Assembly (NCBI RefSeq): GCF_000466485.1
Contig: NZ_KE992817.1
Span: 1-50,453 of the forward strand
Direction: 5' to 3'
Length of the DNA stretch: 50,453 nucleotides
Source of the DNA: [Clostridium] symbiosum ATCC 14940
GTDB taxonomy: Bacteria > Bacillota > Clostridia > Lachnospirales > Lachnospiraceae
The position numbers and the translations under genes were made by a program. The stretch's first letter is position 1, and every line of letters starts with the position of its first letter. The notes under the pieces are model-generated. The model was not told the DNA's origin. It saw only the letters and a program-made list of their open reading frames with translations, and searched no databases. Of the stretch, positions 41,569 through 50,423 are shown in pieces.

Positions 41569-43956
41569 ATTCTTGCGCATAGAAAAGAGTCCGATGGAAA
41601 GGAGCAGGATTGGGATAAACACAGTTCCAATGTGGCAATCTTATGCTTCCTGACGGCTGAAAAGCTGGGACTGGGTAAACTGGCAAAATTAATGGGGCTG
41701 CTGCATGATTTTGGGAAGGGAACTGCAGATTTCCAGAACTATCTTCGTGGAGCAGGCAGCAGGCATCATAATCACGCTGGATTGGGTGCGCTTTATGTTC
41801 ATCGGCATTGGTGGCAGAGGGAGGCAGCGAAGGAGAGAAGACAGACTGCTCAGCTGATTTCTTTATGTATTTACGGGCATCATGCCGGTTTGCCGGACTG
41901 CCTGACTGCTTCGGGAAGATCGCCCTATTTAGACGGCCTGCGGGAACAGCCGGAGAATTACTACATAGAAGCAATGGAAAATTTTTACGCGGAAGTGGCA
42001 TCCGCAGAGAAACTGGACAAGTTGTTTGATGATGCTTGTAAGGAGTTGAAGGAATTTGGACTGGACAGCCATTCTTTCAACTGGGGAATGCTTGCCAGAC
42101 TTTTGCTGAGTATTCTTGTCGATGCGGACAGATGGGATTCTGCGTGCTTTGAATATGATGAAGACCCATTTGAAATGGCACAGGAAGCTCAGCCTGATTG
42201 GGAAAAACTTCTTATAAAACTTGAAGCTTATGTAGAAAAATTCCCCAGAGAAGGAGAATTGGCCACAATTCGGCGCAATATATCAGCATGGTGCAGAGCT
42301 GCGGGAGAATATGGACCGGGGATCTATACCTTGTCGGTTCCCACTGGAGGAGGTAAGACGTTTTCGAGTCTGAGGTTCGCGCTCTCCCAGGCTGAGAAGT
42401 ATAGGCAGCGAAGGATTTTTTACCTCATTCCCATGAATACAATCTTGGACCAAAATTCAAGAGATATTCGGGACGCGCTTTCCGACTATCCGTCGATTTT
42501 GGAGTTTCATTCTAATGTTATTCCGGAGAATGAAGCGGAGGAGGAGAACTATCGCAGGCTGACAGAACGTTTCGATAGTGACATTATTTTGACTAGTCTG
42601 GTTCAGTTTTTGGATACATTTTTTCAGAAGGGAAACGGCAAGGTGAGGAGAATGTACCGATTTGCAAACTCCGTTCTGATTTTCGATGAAGTCCAGGCTC
42701 TTCCGAAGAAATGCCGGGAGCTTTTTAAGCTGGCGCTTCAATTCCTTGTACGTTTTTGTAACTGCACGGTGCTGCTTTGTACGGCGACGCAGCCGAATCT
42801 TGGATTAGAGGCAAAGGAACTTGTACCGGATGTGGATGCGCTATATCAAAAATTAAAGCGGGTGACATATATTTCAGAGATGGGACCACGTAAATATCAG
42901 GAGGCTGCCGATGATATTGCGGGATTTATCGGGAAGAAAACTTCTGTGCTGATGATTGTAAATACGAAGGATGCTGCCTGGAATATCTTCCAGGGGATTT
43001 CTGAACAGTTGGAGACATTAAATTACAGGCAGGTACAAATACGACAAGATCTTACGGACGAGGAACTGGAAAAATGTGCCGGAGGCTGTGCGGAAGATGA
43101 GATTTTGTGTGTGCATCTGAGTACACTTATGTGTCCGATTCACCGGAAAGAGATACTGCGCTGGATCAAGGTCTGGTTGTCAAAGAAAAAGCTGGTCTGC
43201 TGCGTTTCCACAGCCTTAATCGAGGCGGGAATCAACGTGAGTTTTCCAACTGTAATTCGCAGCTTAGCAGGTATTCCAAGCCTGATTCAGGCAGCAGGGC
43301 GCTGTAACCGCAATTGTGAAGCGGATATGGGAAACGTATACTTATGGAATCTTGCAGAGGAGAGGCTGAGCCGTTTGCCGGATATACAGAAGGGCAAGGA
43401 AATCAGCATGAGCCTACTTAGCAATGTGGAAAATCCGGATGAACTGGGAAATCCGGAGATGATAAAAAGATACTTTGCGAAAGAGGAGATATATACACAG
43501 GAAGTTGAAAAATATCAATACAAAGAGTGGAACTCGGATTTGGTTACCATGCTGTCAACCAACCGTGAGTGCCGGTGCACAGCCGGGAATTTGCGGGATG
43601 AGAATAATCCGCTGCCCGATTTAAGTAAGCGGTTTTATCAGAGTTTTCGAACGGCAGGCACGGTTTTTCAGGTTATAGACCAGAAAACGAAAAGCGTAAT
43701 CGTTCCCTATGGCAAAGGAAAGGAATTGATAGAAAGATTGGGGGATCGCCATACGCTCAGCGAGGAGATCAGACTTTTAAAAGAGGCTCAACAGTACAGC
43801 GTAAATTTATTTGAACATATTTTTAATCGTCTGGCCGGGGAGGGCGCTTTAGTTTCTCTGGGTGAGACAGGAGCAGTTATTTTAAAGGACGAATACTATG
43901 ATCCGTGGGCTGGAGTTACGATTACGCCGCAGGAAATGAAGGAGCTCATAATGTAA
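41569..43956 (+). CDS. cas3: Cas3 HD nuclease-helicase of type I-C
   Basis: 795 residues if started at the ATT at 41569. AAAGGGGGG (41553-41560) lies 8 nt before it, and the frame begins ILAHRKESDGKEQDWDKHSS. His4 and His18 fit the conserved AH and EH positions of the Cas3 HD domain, and LLHDFGKG (His46-Asp47) follows. Starting at the first ordinary start codon (GTG, 41632) would remove them. The helicase follows: Walker A VPTGGGKT, the FDEVQ box, TATQPNL, STALIEAGINVSFP and QAAGRCNRNCE. Cas3 is recruited by Cascade to unwind and degrade the foreign strand. First gene of the operon. An ATT start is rare; alternatively the gene is mutated. Confidence 0.9.
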   Translation: MLAHRKESDGKEQDWDKHSSNVAILCFLTAEKLGLGKLAKLMGLLHDFGKGTADFQNYLRGAGSRHHNHAGLGALYVHRHWWQREAAKERRQTAQLISLCIYGHHAGLPDCLTASGRSPYLDGLREQPENYYIEAMENFYAEVASAEKLDKLFDDACKELKEFGLDSHSFNWGMLARLLLSILVDADRWDSACFEYDEDPFEMAQEAQPDWEKLLIKLEAYVEKFPREGELATIRRNISAWCRAAGEYGPGIYTLSVPTGGGKTFSSLRFALSQAEKYRQRRIFYLIPMNTILDQNSRDIRDALSDYPSILEFHSNVIPENEAEEENYRRLTERFDSDIILTSLVQFLDTFFQKGNGKVRRMYRFANSVLIFDEVQALPKKCRELFKLALQFLVRFCNCTVLLCTATQPNLGLEAKELVPDVDALYQKLKRVTYISEMGPRKYQEAADDIAGFIGKKTSVLMIVNTKDAAWNIFQGISEQLETLNYRQVQIRQDLTDEELEKCAGGCAEDEILCVHLSTLMCPIHRKEILRWIKVWLSKKKLVCCVSTALIEAGINVSFPTVIRSLAGIPSLIQAAGRCNRNCEADMGNVYLWNLAEERLSRLPDIQKGKEISMSLLSNVENPDELGNPEMIKRYFAKEEIYTQEVEKYQYKEWNSDLVTMLSTNRECRCTAGNLRDENNPLPDLSKRFYQSFRTAGTVFQVIDQKTKSVIVPYGKGKELIERLGDRHTLSEEIRLLKEAQQYSVNLFEHIFNRLAGEGALVSLGETGAVILKDEYYDPWAGVTITPQEMKELIM

Positions 43957-43971
43957 AGGAGGGATGCCGTA

Positions 43972-44757
43972 TTGAAAATCAGAAATCAGATTGAGTATTG
44001 CGTGTCAGGAAACTATGCACTGTTCAGCGATCCGATTGCAAGAATGGGAGGAGAAAAGTTCAGCTATATGCTTCCGACCTATCAGGCGCTGAAAGGAATT
44101 ACGGAGAGTATCTATTGGAAACCGTCGATCATATGGGTTGTGGATGAGATGAGGATTATGAAACCAATCCGCACAGAGTCCAAAAATATCCGGCCAATCA
44201 GCTATGTCGCGCCGAAGAATACATTGTCTGTCTATACCTATCTGGCAGATGTATCCTACCAGGTCAGGGCACATTTTATTTTTAATGAGAACCGGCGGGA
44301 AGAGCTGGAACAGGATTTTAATGAAAACAAGCACCACAATATTGCGAAACGTATGGTGGAGAAGGGTGGACGCAGAGATATTTTCCTGGGGACGAGGGAG
44401 TGCCAGGGATATGTGGAGTCCTGTGTATTTGGCGAGGGAGAAAGCTATTATGACCATTATGGAGAACTGGAATTTGGACTCATGTTTCATGGGTTTGATT
44501 ATCCGGATGAGACTGGGCAGAATATCCTGGCTGCCAGATTCTGGAAGCCGAAAATGGTAAATGGAGTGGTTCAGTTCCTTCCTCCTGAAGAGTTACCGGA
44601 AGAGATGAAGCGGAATATCCGTCCAATGAAAGCGAAGCAATTTGGAGAAAAGTTCGGTAACTTCAGCGGTTTGAAGGAGGAGACACTGCAGCGGGAGTTG
44701 GTCTGGGAAGGAGGGGAAACGAATGAGTTGGATGCAGAAATTATGCGAGGCGTATGA
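43972..44757 (+). CDS. cas5c: Cas5c, pre-crRNA endonuclease and Cascade subunit
   Basis: 261 residues beginning at a TTG (43972), with AAAGGAGGG 7 nt upstream; the ATG next to the site is out of frame. The start NQIEYCVSGNYALFSDPIAR, MGGEKFSYMLPTYQALKGIT and ESIYWKPSIIWVVDEMRIM are the Cas5c/Cas5d pattern. In type I-C it replaces Cas6: it cuts the repeat and stays on the crRNA 5' handle. REFLGTRECQGYVESC-like segment IFLGTRECQGYVESCVF is the conserved core. It overlaps cas8c by 35 nt. Confidence 0.95.
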   Translation: MKIRNQIEYCVSGNYALFSDPIARMGGEKFSYMLPTYQALKGITESIYWKPSIIWVVDEMRIMKPIRTESKNIRPISYVAPKNTLSVYTYLADVSYQVRAHFIFNENRREELEQDFNENKHHNIAKRMVEKGGRRDIFLGTRECQGYVESCVFGEGESYYDHYGELEFGLMFHGFDYPDETGQNILAARFWKPKMVNGVVQFLPPEELPEEMKRNIRPMKAKQFGEKFGNFSGLKEETLQRELVWEGGETNELDAEIMRGV

Positions 44758-47326
44758 TGCCGGTATTGTCTGTGATCAGTCGAAAGAATCGGTTCGGCTT
44801 GTTCCGCTGGGGTTTGTGCGTAAAAAAGTAAAATACCATGTGGTACTCTCGCGGGACGGTCAGTTCGTATCTGCAGACGAGCTGATGGATGAAAATCAAT
44901 TTCTGGAAATTCCAAGTACGCCGCAGGCAGAGAGCCGTACAGGTGATAATGGAACTCCGTTTCCCCTGGTGGAACAGCTCAAGTATCTGATTTTTGAAGA
45001 TGAAAATTCGAAGCGGTTCAGCCAGTATATGGAACAGCTCAGGGCATGGTGCGGACAGCCCGATGCGCCTGACTGCCTGCGTGTGGTATATACATATCTG
45101 GATGGTCATACATTGCTTACCGATTTGGAATCACAGCCAAATTTGAAAGTGAAATATTATAAGAATGCAGAAAGGCGGGAAGGCACAGGAGAAGACGCTA
45201 AGGCTATGGTCTGTTTTTCAGTCCAGATGCAGGATGAAAGTGCTGACGATCTATGGCTCAGGGCAGATGTCAAACAGTCCTGGGAGCGGTTTCTGGCAGA
45301 TAAACTGCCGGGCGCCAGAGCGTTTTGCTATGTGGAAGGTAAGATGCTTCCTGCTATGGAGAATCATCCGAAGCTACAGGGAAATGCCAAGCTGATTTCG
45401 GCGAAGGATTCTGAATTTCCATTTCAGTACAAGGGACGTTTTGTGGAAGACCGCAGCGCGGCGGTGATTAGCTTTGATGCGTCTGTGCGCGCCCATAATG
45501 CTCTGATCTGGCTCATTGCACGTCAGGGGATGCAAAAATACGGTATGACATGGGTGGTGTGGAATACGAACGGGGCGGTCATGAAGGCTCCGATTGATGA
45601 AAAAAACGGCTTTATGGATGATGAGGAAGAGGAAGAAGACTCCGAGCCGATTATCGATACATTTGAAAGTTATGCCAGGGAAGTGAGGGCGGCAGCCCGC
45701 GGTTATGGCGGCAGACTCCACGATTATAATAAGCAGCGGACTGATTTTGCGGTGATACTAGGACTGGAGGCGGCGACGGACGGAAGAATGTCGGTTACTT
45801 ATTATCAGGAGTGCTCTGGAAATGAATATGTAAAGCGTTTGGAAGAATGGTATACGGATTGTTGCTGGTGGAGCTATTCCTGGAAAAAGAAGACAAAGGA
45901 GATTGCTTCCCCGGGTCCGGAGCAGATTGCCGTTGCCGTTATGGGGCCTGACGCGGTAAATGTGGCAAAACGGGATAAAAAATGTGAGAAGTCCCATACA
46001 AAATTGATGCGGAAACTTCACTCCAGAATCCTTGTCTGCATTGCTGACAGGCAGCCATTTCCGATTGATGTTGTCCTCAGTGCATTTTACCGGGTATGTG
46101 CGCCTCTTGCGTTTGTCAGCGGGAAGGACCGGCAGTGGTCCAGAACTGCATGGGAAACCAGTGTTGACACTGCTTGTGCGATGATATCTTGTTTTCAAAA
46201 ACGCAGTCGTGGGGAGATTTGCGAGGTGTTCCCCCCAGAACTGCAGGCCGAGTCGAAAAGAAGAGACTATCTGTATGGCCGACTTTTTGCAGTGGCGGAC
46301 TTTATGGAGGAGAAATCGACGGATAAGGGGCGGGATTACCCGACAAATGCGATACGGCTGATGTGTCAGTTTGTGAAACGGCCGTTTGAGACGTGGCCTA
46401 AGATCCATGAAAAACTAGTTCCCTGTTTTAAAAGCCTTGGCCCTGACAGCAAACGGTACCAGATACTTTTTGCGAAAATTGAGGAACAGTTTACGGAAGA
46501 AGACAGATATGAGAGAGGGGAGCTCTCGCTGGAGTTTTTGCAGGGCTTATCCAGTCAGAGACAGATGCTTTTTCAAAAATGGGAACCTACTGAAAAAAAG
46601 GAAGATGGGGGAGGCGTTCCATATAAGCTTCCAAGGCGGCGTTCCGAACTGTACGGATGTCTGCTGGCGATAGCGGATGTCGCGGAGCAGGAAGCCAGTG
46701 AGGGAGAACGGACGGGAATGACCAATGCGATGCAGATGATGCAGGTATTTGCGGCAAGGCCCTATGAGAGCTGGGGAAGACTTCACGACAAGTTGCAGCC
46801 ATATTTGGAAAAATTGGGCAAGAAGGCGGATTATTATCAGCGGTTGATTGGATTTGTGGAGATGCAGTTTTCACAAGCAGATCGGGAAACGGCAGTGCCG
46901 TTAGACGCCGGCTATCTGCATGGATACTATTGTATGCGGCAGACGTTCTATCAAAAGACACAGTTTTCAAGGGAACCTCAAGAGTGGGAAGAGGCAGGAG
47001 ACAGAAGGAGCGCCCTGTATGGACGGCAGCTTGGAATCGCGGACCGGATAGAGAGAAGGCGTTTTATCCGTGAGGCGGAGGATATAGACAGACGTTCTAC
47101 GAATGAGTTGAGATTTATGCCAGTCTTTGCCCGGAAGCCGGCAGCTGCGTGGGAAAATCTAAAAGTCAAGTTAAAGCCATATCTAAGATATGCGGAAAAC
47201 CTTTCGGGAGAAGACTTGGCCACCCTGGAACAGTTGGAAGCGCAACTACAGCAAAACGGCTGGAATACGGATATTCCTTTGGGAAGTGTTTATCTGCATT
47301 ATTACTATGAAGAACGAAATAGATAA
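44723..47326 (+). CDS. cas8c: Cas8c (Csd1) with triplicated C-terminal Cas11c-like domain
   Basis: 867 residues; usual Cas8c is about 570-640. The start MSWMQKLCEAYDAG and the block SFDASVRAHNALIWLIARQG mark Cas8c, which recognises the PAM and carries the small-subunit domain at its end. That end is present three times: residues 513-622 (RRDYLYGRLFAVAD), 638-745 (RRSELYGCLLAIAD) and 761-867 (RRSALYGRQLGIAD). Each copy also has F-x2-[RK]P...W...KL.P (FVKRPFETW, FAARPYESW, FARKPAAAW) and an aromatic Gln/Glu-rich end (FLQGLSSQRQ, YLHGYYCMRQ, YLHYYYEERN). Other I-C systems make Cas11c from an internal start in cas8c; here extra units are fused. GGAGG precedes the ATG. Confidence 0.95.
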   Translation: MSWMQKLCEAYDAGIVCDQSKESVRLVPLGFVRKKVKYHVVLSRDGQFVSADELMDENQFLEIPSTPQAESRTGDNGTPFPLVEQLKYLIFEDENSKRFSQYMEQLRAWCGQPDAPDCLRVVYTYLDGHTLLTDLESQPNLKVKYYKNAERREGTGEDAKAMVCFSVQMQDESADDLWLRADVKQSWERFLADKLPGARAFCYVEGKMLPAMENHPKLQGNAKLISAKDSEFPFQYKGRFVEDRSAAVISFDASVRAHNALIWLIARQGMQKYGMTWVVWNTNGAVMKAPIDEKNGFMDDEEEEEDSEPIIDTFESYAREVRAAARGYGGRLHDYNKQRTDFAVILGLEAATDGRMSVTYYQECSGNEYVKRLEEWYTDCCWWSYSWKKKTKEIASPGPEQIAVAVMGPDAVNVAKRDKKCEKSHTKLMRKLHSRILVCIADRQPFPIDVVLSAFYRVCAPLAFVSGKDRQWSRTAWETSVDTACAMISCFQKRSRGEICEVFPPELQAESKRRDYLYGRLFAVADFMEEKSTDKGRDYPTNAIRLMCQFVKRPFETWPKIHEKLVPCFKSLGPDSKRYQILFAKIEEQFTEEDRYERGELSLEFLQGLSSQRQMLFQKWEPTEKKEDGGGVPYKLPRRRSELYGCLLAIADVAEQEASEGERTGMTNAMQMMQVFAARPYESWGRLHDKLQPYLEKLGKKADYYQRLIGFVEMQFSQADRETAVPLDAGYLHGYYCMRQTFYQKTQFSREPQEWEEAGDRRSALYGRQLGIADRIERRRFIREAEDIDRRSTNELRFMPVFARKPAAAWENLKVKLKPYLRYAENLSGEDLATLEQLEAQLQQNGWNTDIPLGSVYLHYYYEERNR

Positions 47327-47358
47327 AACGAAATATAGGATGAAAAGGAGAAATGATT

Positions 47359-48243
47359 ATGGCAGCTTTGAAGGAGAAAATTGATTTTGCACTGGTTTTT
47401 ACCGCTAAAAACGCAAACCCGAATGGGGATCCCCTGGATGGAAATCGCCCGAGAACTACATACAATGGGTTGGGAGAAGTGTCAGATGTTTGCCTGAAGC
47501 GTAAACTTCGCAACCGGTTGCTGGACGAAGGGCAGAATATTTTTGTTCAGTCTGATGAGCGCCGCAGGGAAGGGGATACGTTTCGATCTTTAAAGGATAG
47601 AGCAGACAATGAACCTGCGTTGGCAGCGTGTGTGAAAGAGATGAAGGCAGGGAAGAAGACACGGGAGGATTATGCCAGACAGGCGTGCGAAACATGGTAT
47701 GATGTGAGAGCATTTGGACAGGTTTTTGCATTTAAAAAAGGGAAAAAAGAGGAAGAGGAATCGGATGCCGTATCAATCGGTATTCGCGGTCCTGTCAGCA
47801 TTCAGCCTGCTTTCAGCAAAGGACCGGTTAATATTACCAGCTCCCAAATTACGAAATCGGTGAATCTTGAGACTGGGAAGGATCCGGATAAAAAGGGGCC
47901 GGACACCATGGGAATGAAACACCGCGTAGATTTTGGCGTTTATGTTACCTACGGTGCGGTCAATGTCCAGCTTGCGGATAAGACCGGTTTCAGCGAAGAA
48001 GATGGGGAGGCTTTAAAGGAGGCGCTTAGAACTTTATTCCGTAACGATGAGACTTCAGCCCGTCCGGCCGGCAGTATGGAGGTAGTGAAGCTGATATGGT
48101 GGAAACATAACTGCGCCAGTGGCCAGTATTCATCGGCTAAGGTGCATCGGACGCTGCGGGTTTCCTGTGACGAAGAGGGCAATGTTTCGGTAAATACAGA
48201 GGATTTGGAGGGCCTGGTTCCGGAGGTTTTGGATGGCGAATGA
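47359..48243 (+). CDS. cas7c: Cas7c (Csd2) crRNA-binding backbone subunit
   Basis: 294 residues from the second of two ATGs (47359), which has AAGGAG 8 nt upstream; the first (47353) is too close. AKNANPNGDPLDGNRPRTTY at the start and SIGIRGPVSIQPAFSKGPVN, SSQITKSVN later are the Csd2 signatures; KHRVDFGVYVTYGAVNVQLA follows. Several copies bind along the crRNA spacer in Cascade. It lies 32 nt after cas8c and overlaps cas4 by 11 nt. Confidence 0.97.
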   Translation: MAALKEKIDFALVFTAKNANPNGDPLDGNRPRTTYNGLGEVSDVCLKRKLRNRLLDEGQNIFVQSDERRREGDTFRSLKDRADNEPALAACVKEMKAGKKTREDYARQACETWYDVRAFGQVFAFKKGKKEEEESDAVSIGIRGPVSIQPAFSKGPVNITSSQITKSVNLETGKDPDKKGPDTMGMKHRVDFGVYVTYGAVNVQLADKTGFSEEDGEALKEALRTLFRNDETSARPAGSMEVVKLIWWKHNCASGQYSSAKVHRTLRVSCDEEGNVSVNTEDLEGLVPEVLDGE

Positions 48244-48901
48244 TGATTCGGATTTTTTGATGATTTCAGGATTAAAACATTTTCAGTTTTGCCGCAGGCG
48301 CTGGGCTCTGGTTCATATTGAACAGCTATGGGAAGAAAATGCGCTCACGTTAGAGGGACATTATATGCATGAACGGGTGCATGATGACGGTTTTACGGAA
48401 GCGAGAGGCTCCGTTCTTTTGTCCCGCGGGATGCCTGTCCGCTCCCAGGAGCTGAGAATTACCGGTGTATGTGACATGGTGGAATTATATAAGGATGAGG
48501 GAGGAGTCACGATTCAGGGAAGGAATGGCCGTTGGAGGCTGTATCCTGTAGAATACAAGCTGGGACAGCCGGATTTGCAGGGAGCGGATGCGCTGCAGCT
48601 ATGTGCACAGGCGATGTGTCTGGAAGAAATGTTTGTCACGGATATTCCGGAGGCTGCGTTGTACTATGGAAAGATAAAACGCCGGCAGCGCCTTATCTTA
48701 ACAGGGGAATTGCGGCAAAGAGTGAAGGAGTCTGTGGCGGAGATGCATAAGTTGATGTTAGATGGCCGCACGCCCAAGGCAAAGATGGGAAAAGCCTGCA
48801 AAAGTTGTTCTCTTGTGGAAATTTGCCAGCCCAAACTGATGAAACAGGTTTCGGCATCGGAATATATCCGCAGGGCGTTCCACGGGGAGGATGAGGAATG
48901 A
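48233..48901 (+). CDS. cas4: Cas4 adaptation nuclease
   Basis: 222 residues. An N-terminal Cys (HFQFCRRRWALVHI) and three C-terminal Cys (KACKSCSLVEICQPKL) are the iron-sulfur ligands; between them are GVCDMVELYK and LYPVEYKLGQP, the Asp, Glu and Lys of the RecB-type PD-(D/E)XK site. Cas4 trims prespacers and checks for the PAM before integration by Cas1-Cas2. It overlaps cas7c and cas1 (4 nt), so it is translated with both. Confidence 0.97.
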   Translation: MANDDSDFLMISGLKHFQFCRRRWALVHIEQLWEENALTLEGHYMHERVHDDGFTEARGSVLLSRGMPVRSQELRITGVCDMVELYKDEGGVTIQGRNGRWRLYPVEYKLGQPDLQGADALQLCAQAMCLEEMFVTDIPEAALYYGKIKRRQRLILTGELRQRVKESVAEMHKLMLDGRTPKAKMGKACKSCSLVEICQPKLMKQVSASEYIRRAFHGEDEE

Positions 48902-49929
48902 AGAAGTTACTGAATACTTTATATGTCACGACGCCGGATGTATATCTGTCGCTGGACGGAGAGAATATCATACTGCTGCAGGAACAAAGTGAGCTGGGCC
49001 GGGTTCCTCTGCATAATCTTGAAAGTGTGGTCTGCTTCGGTTACAGAGGCGCTAGTCCCGCGTTGATGGGAGCTTGTGCAGAAAGGGGGATCGGCCTTTG
49101 CTTTCTGACGCAGCATGGCCGGTTCCTTTCCAGAATTTCCGGACCAGTGAGCGGTAATGTGCTGCTTCGGGAGACACAGTATTTTAGAGCGGCAGATGAA
49201 ATGCAGTCTCTTGCAATTGCTAAATCATTCTTGCTTGGGAAAATTTACAATGGTCGGTGGAGCCTTGAGAGGGTGAAACGTGATCATCCCATGCGGATTG
49301 AGCAAGAGAAGATCAATAGTGCCATAACTCAGATGTGCAGTTCTCTGAGTGATTTGGAGAAAGGCAAAAACCGGAGTGAACTGATGGGAATTGAAGGGAT
49401 TGCGGCGAAAGCATATTTCGGAGTCTTTTCGCAGATGATTCTGCGGAATGAGGATGTATTTATTTTTGATGGCAGAACCCGTCGTCCGCCGCTGGATCCG
49501 GTGAATGCGATGCTTTCCTTTTCGTACACTTTGCTGGGAAACGAGATTGCAGGTGCTCTGGAAACGGTCGGGTTAGATCCGGCGGTAGGATTTCTCCATA
49601 CAGTGCGTCCGGGGCGTGCGTCCTTAGCACTTGATTTGCTTGAAGAATTGCGGGCGCCGTTGGCAGATCGATTTGTAATTACGCAGATCAATCTCGGCAT
49701 TTTTACGGAAAAAGATTTTCAAAGGAAAGAGAATGGTGCTGTTTTTATGACAGATGATGCGAGAAAAACCTTCCTGTCGGCCTGGCAAAAACGCAAGCAG
49801 GAGACGATCATGCATCCTTACCTGAAAGAAAAGATTCAATGGGGTATGGTTGCTTTTTCACAGGCCATGCTCTTGTCTAGGCATCTGCGGGGAGATTTGG
49901 ACGCCTATCCCCCGTTCTTATGGAAATGA
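48898..49929 (+). CDS. cas1: Cas1 spacer integrase
   Basis: 343 residues. SELMGIEGIAAKAYFGVFSQ carries the first catalytic Glu, and GFLHTVRPGRASLALDLLEE supplies the His and downstream acidic residues of the Cas1 active site. The family size and the LYVTTPDVYLSLDGENIILL start are of the type I-C group. Together with Cas2 it inserts new spacers at the leader end of the array. It starts within the cas4 stop region. Confidence 0.97.
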   Translation: MKKLLNTLYVTTPDVYLSLDGENIILLQEQSELGRVPLHNLESVVCFGYRGASPALMGACAERGIGLCFLTQHGRFLSRISGPVSGNVLLRETQYFRAADEMQSLAIAKSFLLGKIYNGRWSLERVKRDHPMRIEQEKINSAITQMCSSLSDLEKGKNRSELMGIEGIAAKAYFGVFSQMILRNEDVFIFDGRTRRPPLDPVNAMLSFSYTLLGNEIAGALETVGLDPAVGFLHTVRPGRASLALDLLEELRAPLADRFVITQINLGIFTEKDFQRKENGAVFMTDDARKTFLSAWQKRKQETIMHPYLKEKIQWGMVAFSQAMLLSRHLRGDLDAYPPFLWK

Positions 49930-49939
49930 GGTGATGGAT

Positions 49940-50230
49940 TTGCTTGTTCTTATAACCTATGATATTAACATTACAGAAGCCGCAGGGGCCCGCCGTTTAA
50001 GGCGCGTAGCCAAGCAATGCGTAAATTATGGCACACGGGTACAGAACTCTGTTTTTGAATGTCAGGTGGATGCAACGCAATATGTGAAGCTAAAACATCT
50101 TCTGATGAAAGAAATTGACGAAGAAAAAGACAGTCTGCGTTTTTACTCTCTAGGTAATCATTATAGCGGTAAGGTTGAGCATTTTGGCGTGCGGCGCGGG
50201 ATACAGGTGGATGAACCTTTAATTTTATAA
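49940..50230 (+). CDS. cas2: Cas2 adaptation subunit
   Basis: 96 residues if started at the TTG at 49940: MLVLITYDINITEAAGARRL. GAGGTGAT (49928-49935) then lies at the right distance, and 96 residues is the usual type I-C length. An in-frame ATG at 49934 would add two residues but sits only 2 nt from the site. Other family blocks are RRVAKQCVNYGTRVQNSVFE and SLRFYSLGNHYSGKVEHFG. The dimer bridges two Cas1 dimers. Last gene before the leader. Confidence 0.95.
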   Translation: MLVLITYDINITEAAGARRLRRVAKQCVNYGTRVQNSVFECQVDATQYVKLKHLLMKEIDEEKDSLRFYSLGNHYSGKVEHFGVRRGIQVDEPLIL

Positions 50231-50423
50231 AAGAACCGCAGGGAAGATGTCTTGCCTTATCAGTGCGAACCCGAAGTGAACATGAATTCTGTGGGAGGTT
50301 CGCACCTGGATTTTGGTGTAAATTGGCGGGGATTCTGGTTTAGAGATAAAATTAAATATCATATTTGGATGATTTGAATAAAAAGTAATGTAAAAAATAC
50401 TCTAAAACCATGAATTTTTGCTG
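50231..50423 (+). promoter_or_regulatory. CRISPR leader of the type I-C array
   Basis: 193 nt between cas2 and the first repeat. GTGCGAACC (50263-50271) and GGTTCGCAC (50297-50305) form an inverted repeat of the kind often found after cas2 in type I-C loci; the remainder to the repeat is AT-rich, as expected for a leader that contains the array promoter and the Cas1-Cas2 docking site. Confidence 0.8.

Noticed and set aside
46437-46673. Separate 78-codon frame inside cas8c as a small-subunit gene
   Set aside because: It is in another frame and does not encode the conserved helical unit.
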